Shown piece by piece: positions 12,064 through 15,355 of a DNA stretch of 15,355 bases. Each line of letters begins with the position of its first letter. The stretch's first letter is position 1. The stretch is from NCBI GenBank assembly GCA_050012355.1, contig JBEKHI010000183.1, forward strand, positions 1-15,355. The letters are read 5' to 3'. Source of the stretch: JBEKHI01 sp050012355 (lineage in GTDB: Bacteria; Actinomycetota; Actinomycetes; Streptosporangiales; Streptosporangiaceae). The translations under genes were made by a program, and so were the position numbers. The notes beneath the pieces are model-generated. The model was given only the letters and a program-made list of their open reading frames with translations, was not told where the DNA came from and did no database searches.

Positions 12064-14040
12064 ATGACCGAGCATACGGGCCCATCCCCGGCCCATCCCT
12101 CCCCCCGTGACCTAGCCGCGCGGATGGCGCCGCTCCGCGACCCGCATCGGGACCCGCACCGCGACCCGCTCCACGAGGCCGAAGGCCGAGACGACCGGCG
12201 TCAGGCGCCCCCCGGCGCCGGTCGTGAATCAGGGGGGGTCTTGGGGCCATCGGGGTCTGGGGTGTCCCCAAGGAGCACTGCGTCCCCCCGGCTAACAGGC
12301 GCCCAGGCGCTGGTCATGGCCCTGGAACGGGTCGGGGCGGACACGGTTTTCGGTATCCCGGGCGGAGCGGTGCTGCCGGCCTACGATCCGCTGCTCGATT
12401 CCAAGCTGATCAGGCACATCCTGGTCCGCCACGAGCAGGGCGCCGGCCACGCGGCCACCGGTTACGCACAGGCGACCGGGCGGACCGGGGTGTGCATGGC
12501 GACCAGCGGCCCAGGCGCCACCAACCTGGTCACCCCGATCGCCGACGCCTATATGGACAGCGTCCCGATCGTGGCGATCACCGGCCAGGTGGCCACCAGC
12601 CTGATCGGTACCGACGGGTTCCAGGAAGCCGACATCTCCGGGATCACCTACCCGATCACCAAGCACAACTTCCTGGTCACCAAGCCGCAGGACATCGCCC
12701 GCACCATCGGGGAGGCCTTCCACCTGGCGTCCACCGGACGCCCAGGCCCGGTCCTCGTCGACATCGCCAAGGACGCGATGCAGGCCATGACCGACTTCAG
12801 CTGGCCGGTTCCCTACGACCTGCCCGGCTACCATCCGGTGACCCGCCCGCACTCCCGCCAGGTCAAGGAGGCGGCGCGGATGATCACCGAGGCCCGCCGC
12901 CCGGTGCTGTACGTCGGCGGCGGCGTCATCAAGGCCAAGGCGTCGGCGCCGCTGCGGGAACTCGCCGAGCTGACCGGGATCCCGGTCATCACCACGCTGA
13001 TGGCCCGCGGCGCGTTCCCCGACAGCCACCCGCAGCACCTCGGCATGCCGGGCATGCACGGGACGGTCGCGGCGGTGGGCTCGCTGCAGAAAGCGGACCT
13101 GATCATCACGCTCGGCGCGCGTTTCGACGACCGGGTGACCGGCAGGCTCGACACGTTCGCCACGGACGCCAAGATCGTGCACGCCGACATCGACCCGGCG
13201 GAGATCTCCAAGAACCGGCGGGCCGACGTGCCGATCGTGGGTGATGCCCGCGAGGTCATCGGCGACCTGATCAGCGCGGTGCGGGCCGAATACGAGGCCG
13301 GCCACCAGGGTGATTACCAGGAGTGGTGGCAGCTGCTGAACGGCTGGCGTGACCGGTACCCGCTCGGCTACGACCAGCCAGCGGACGGATCGCTATCGCC
13401 GCAGCACGTCATCGAGCGGATCGGGCAGATCAGCGGCCCGGAGTCCGTCTACGTGGCCGGCGTTGGCCAGCATCAGATGTGGGCGTCCCAGTTCATCGGT
13501 TACGAGAACCCGGGCACCTGGATCAACTCCGGAGGACTCGGCACGATGGGCTTCGCGGTCCCGGCCGCGATGGGCGCCAAGGCCGGGCTGCCGGACACGA
13601 CGGTCTGGGCGATCGACGGGGACGGCTGCTTCCAGATGACCAATCAGGAGCTGGCCACCTGCGCCATCGAGGGCATCCCGGTGAAGGTCGCGATCATCAA
13701 CAACGGCGCGCTGGGCATGGTCCGCCAGTGGCAGACCCTGTTCTACAGCCAGCGCTACTCGAACACCACCCTGCACGCCAAGGAACACAACGGCACCCGG
13801 ATACCGGACTTCGTCAAGCTGGCCGAGGCCTACGGCTGCGTCGGCCTGCGCTGTGACAATCAGTCGGACGTCGACGTCACGATCGAGCGCGCCATGGAGA
13901 TCGACGACCGGCCGGTCGTGGTGGACTTCATCGTGCACAAGGACGCCATGGTGTGGCCGATGGTCGCGGCGGGCGCGAGCAATGACGACATCAAGTACGC
14001 GCGCGACCTAGCGCCCGACTGGGGAGGGTCAGAGGAGTGA
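12064..14040 (+). CDS. ilvB: Acetolactate (acetohydroxyacid) synthase large subunit
   Basis: The start is ATG 12064 with AAGGAAG about 8 nt upstream. This catalytic subunit condenses pyruvate with pyruvate or 2-oxobutyrate in the first common step of valine/leucine and isoleucine synthesis. The conserved enzyme begins near residue 77 (RLTGAQALVMALERVGADTVFGIPGG). The catalytic Glu is 124 in RHEQGAGHAA. The central FAD region contains LGARFDDRVTGR. The ThDP/Mg motif starts at GDG 519-521 and ends with VKVAIINN. At 658 residues it is longer than usual because of a 76-residue, Pro/Arg/Gly-rich N-terminal extension containing a DPHRDPHRDP tandem repeat; the rest is normal. It overlaps ilvN by 4 nt. 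Regulation is by the leader attenuator and presumably by valine feedback through IlvN. Confidence 0.97.
   Translation: MTEHTGPSPAHPSPRDLAARMAPLRDPHRDPHRDPLHEAEGRDDRRQAPPGAGRESGGVLGPSGSGVSPRSTASPRLTGAQALVMALERVGADTVFGIPGGAVLPAYDPLLDSKLIRHILVRHEQGAGHAATGYAQATGRTGVCMATSGPGATNLVTPIADAYMDSVPIVAITGQVATSLIGTDGFQEADISGITYPITKHNFLVTKPQDIARTIGEAFHLASTGRPGPVLVDIAKDAMQAMTDFSWPVPYDLPGYHPVTRPHSRQVKEAARMITEARRPVLYVGGGVIKAKASAPLRELAELTGIPVITTLMARGAFPDSHPQHLGMPGMHGTVAAVGSLQKADLIITLGARFDDRVTGRLDTFATDAKIVHADIDPAEISKNRRADVPIVGDAREVIGDLISAVRAEYEAGHQGDYQEWWQLLNGWRDRYPLGYDQPADGSLSPQHVIERIGQISGPESVYVAGVGQHQMWASQFIGYENPGTWINSGGLGTMGFAVPAAMGAKAGLPDTTVWAIDGDGCFQMTNQELATCAIEGIPVKVAIINNGALGMVRQWQTLFYSQRYSNTTLHAKEHNGTRIPDFVKLAEAYGCVGLRCDNQSDVDVTIERAMEIDDRPVVVDFIVHKDAMVWPMVAAGASNDDIKYARDLAPDWGGSEE
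12136..12171 (+). repeat. Three 12-bp tandem units in the 5' end of ilvB
   Basis: CGCGACCCGCAT, CGGGACCCGCAC and CGCGACCCGCTC follow each other at 12136-12171 with a few changes. They encode the RDPHRDPHRDP stretch of the N-terminal extension. The unit is a multiple of three, so copy number could vary without breaking the frame. Confidence 0.7.
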
Positions 14041-14561
14041 CCAAGCACACGCTGTCGGTGCTGGTGGAGAACAAGCCGGGCGTCCTCGTCAGGATCGCCG
14101 GGTTGTTCTCCCGCCGTAACTTCAACATAGACTCCCTCGCGGTCGGGCCCACCGAACACGAGGAGATCTCCCGGATGACTATCGTCGTCAACTGCGAGGA
14201 GCATCCGCTGGAACAGGTGACCAAACAGCTAAACAAGCTGGTGAACGTGCTGAAGATCGTCGAGCTCGAACCCGGGCAGGCCGTCCAGCGCGAACTGATC
14301 CTGATCAAGGTCCGCGCCGACGCCGAGACCCGGTCGAAGGTGCTGGAGACGGTAGAGCTGTTCCGCGCGCGGGTGGTGGACGTCGCCCTGGACGCGGTGA
14401 CCGTGGAGGCAACCGGCAGCACCGACAAACTACAGGCGCTGGTCCGGGTCCTCGAGCCCTTCGGTATCAAGGAACTCGTCCAGTCAGGGATGGTCGCGGT
14501 CGGCCGAGGCGGCCGCTCCATCACCGATCGTGCTCTCCGTCCGCTAGAGAAGACCGCTTAA
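14037..14561 (+). CDS. ilvN: Acetolactate synthase small (regulatory) subunit
   Basis: The 174-residue product starts at GTG 14037, overlapping the ilvB stop as GTGA, with GAGGA just upstream. An N-terminal ACT domain (about residues 3-76; HTLSVLVENKPGVLVRIAGLFSRRNFNIDSLAVG) binds the feedback amino acid. A C-terminal small-subunit domain (about 82-160; ELILIKVRAD...RARVVDVALDAVTVEATG) completes the standard IlvN/IlvH architecture and length. It associates with IlvB, stimulates activity and confers valine sensitivity. Co-translation by overlap fits stoichiometric assembly. Confidence 0.97.
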   Translation: MTKHTLSVLVENKPGVLVRIAGLFSRRNFNIDSLAVGPTEHEEISRMTIVVNCEEHPLEQVTKQLNKLVNVLKIVELEPGQAVQRELILIKVRADAETRSKVLETVELFRARVVDVALDAVTVEATGSTDKLQALVRVLEPFGIKELVQSGMVAVGRGGRSITDRALRPLEKTA

Positions 14562-14582
14562 GCAATCAGAAAGGCCATATCA

Positions 14583-15355
14583 GTGGCAGAAATCTTCTAC
14601 GACGACTCCGCCGACCTGTCCCTCATCCAGCGGCGGCATGTCGCGGTGCTCGGTTACGGCAGCCAGGGGCACGCGCACGCCCTGTCGTTGCGTGACTCCG
14701 GGGTGGACGTGCGGGTGGGCCTGCCGGAAGGCTCGAAGAGCCGTGAGAAGGCGGAAAACGACGGGCTGCGCGTGCTGACCCCGGCGGAGGCCTGCGAGGA
14801 AGCCGACCTGACGATGGTCCTGATCCCGGACCACCTGCAGCGTCAGGTGTACGCCGAGGCCGTCGCGCCGTCCCTGGTCGAGGGGGACGCGCTGTTCTTC
14901 GCGCACGGGCTCAACATCAGGTACGGGCTGATCAAGCCACCCGCCGATGTGGACGTGTGCATGGTCGCGCCGAAGGGCCCGGGCCACCTGGTCCGCCGTC
15001 AGTACTCGGCCGGACGAGGCGTCCCGGTGCTGGTAGCCGTCGAGCAGGACGCCACCGGCAACGCGTTCGCGCTCGCGCTGTCCTACGCCGCGGCGATCGG
15101 CGGCACCCGGGCGGGTGCGCTGAAGACCACGTTCACCGAGGAGACCGAGACCGACCTGTTCGGTGAGCAGGCGGTGCTCTGCGGTGGCGTCTCCGAGCTG
15201 ATCAAGGCCGGGTTCGACACGCTGGTGGCGGCCGGATACCAGCCAGAGGCCGCGTACTTCGAGTGCCTGCACGAGATGAAGCTGATCGTCGACCTCATGT
15301 ACGAGGGCGGCATCTCCAAGATGTACTGGTCGGTCTCCGACACCGCCGAGTACGG
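14583..15355 (+). CDS. ilvC: Ketol-acid reductoisomerase, NADP-dependent (3' end beyond window)
   Basis: The start is GTG 14583 with AAAGG about 8 nt upstream and 21 nt after ilvN. The visible 257 codons out of roughly 330 contain the Rossmann motif GYGSQGHAHALSLRDSG, then RVGLPEGSKSREKA, whose basic/Ser positions favour NADPH. APKGPGHLVRR carries the catalytic Lys. The metal-binding acidic residues appear in ETDLFGEQAVLCGG and in HEMKLIVDLMYEGG. The end SDTAEYG reaches the window edge. It converts acetolactate or acetohydroxybutyrate to the dihydroxyacid, the step after IlvBN. The short form (class I) is inferred from the spacing so far. Confidence 0.97.
   Translation, partial: MAEIFYDDSADLSLIQRRHVAVLGYGSQGHAHALSLRDSGVDVRVGLPEGSKSREKAENDGLRVLTPAEACEEADLTMVLIPDHLQRQVYAEAVAPSLVEGDALFFAHGLNIRYGLIKPPADVDVCMVAPKGPGHLVRRQYSAGRGVPVLVAVEQDATGNAFALALSYAAAIGGTRAGALKTTFTEETETDLFGEQAVLCGGVSELIKAGFDTLVAAGYQPEAAYFECLHEMKLIVDLMYEGGISKMYWSVSDTAEY

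Noticed and set aside
12292..13305. 337-codon minus-strand open frame inside ilvB
   Set aside because: It is antisense to conserved acetolactate synthase and has no domain; it is an artefact of codon bias.

Overview
The window is high-GC, gene-dense actinomycete chromosome. This rests on GTG starts, 4-nt gene overlaps, a SARP/NB-ARC/TPR regulator of the AfsR type, an actinobacterial-style ilvB leader peptide, and the ilvB-ilvN-ilvC order. The genus cannot be fixed from the sequence alone.

Left third (1-3664, minus strand): a tightly packed operon. In order of transcription it encodes a lipoprotein substrate-binding protein of the NMT1/THI5-like type, a second NMT1/THI5-like protein with no visible signal peptide, a small PPOX-fold (split-barrel flavin/F420) protein, a P-loop uridine-kinase-like protein and an SsuC/TauC-type ABC permease that runs off the left edge. 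All junctions overlap (4, 37 or 4, 4 and 7 nt). The set looks like an uptake-and-processing system for a small heterocyclic or anionic compound; the substrate is not determined by the sequence. No ATPase is seen and it may lie beyond the edge.

Divergent from it (3787-5362, plus strand) are a GntR/FCD regulator and a D-2-hydroxyacid dehydrogenase, likely co-transcribed. The 122-nt divergent gap holds a 10-bp palindrome and three ATAC motifs phased at 10 bp, a candidate operator for the GntR protein.

Middle (5396-11864): a 920-residue SARP-BTAD-NB-ARC-TPR regulator ends tail-to-tail, with an 8-nt overlap, against a minus-strand secreted ricin-type beta-trefoil lectin. Upstream of the lectin is an exact TGTGA-N6-TCACA (CRP/GlxR-type) site. 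A large membrane GGDEF-EAL cyclic-di-GMP enzyme with a PAS domain follows; its start is ambiguous and a short upstream ORF is coupled to the best start.

Right (11861-15355, plus strand): the branched-chain amino acid operon. A promoter overlaps the GGDEF-EAL stop and is followed by a 15-residue Ile-Leu-Val-Leu leader peptide, a 17-bp hairpin and a terminator with six T residues (transcription attenuator). Then come ilvB, ilvN and ilvC, the last cut by the right edge. Acetohydroxyacid synthase large and small subunits and ketol-acid reductoisomerase perform consecutive steps of valine/isoleucine synthesis.
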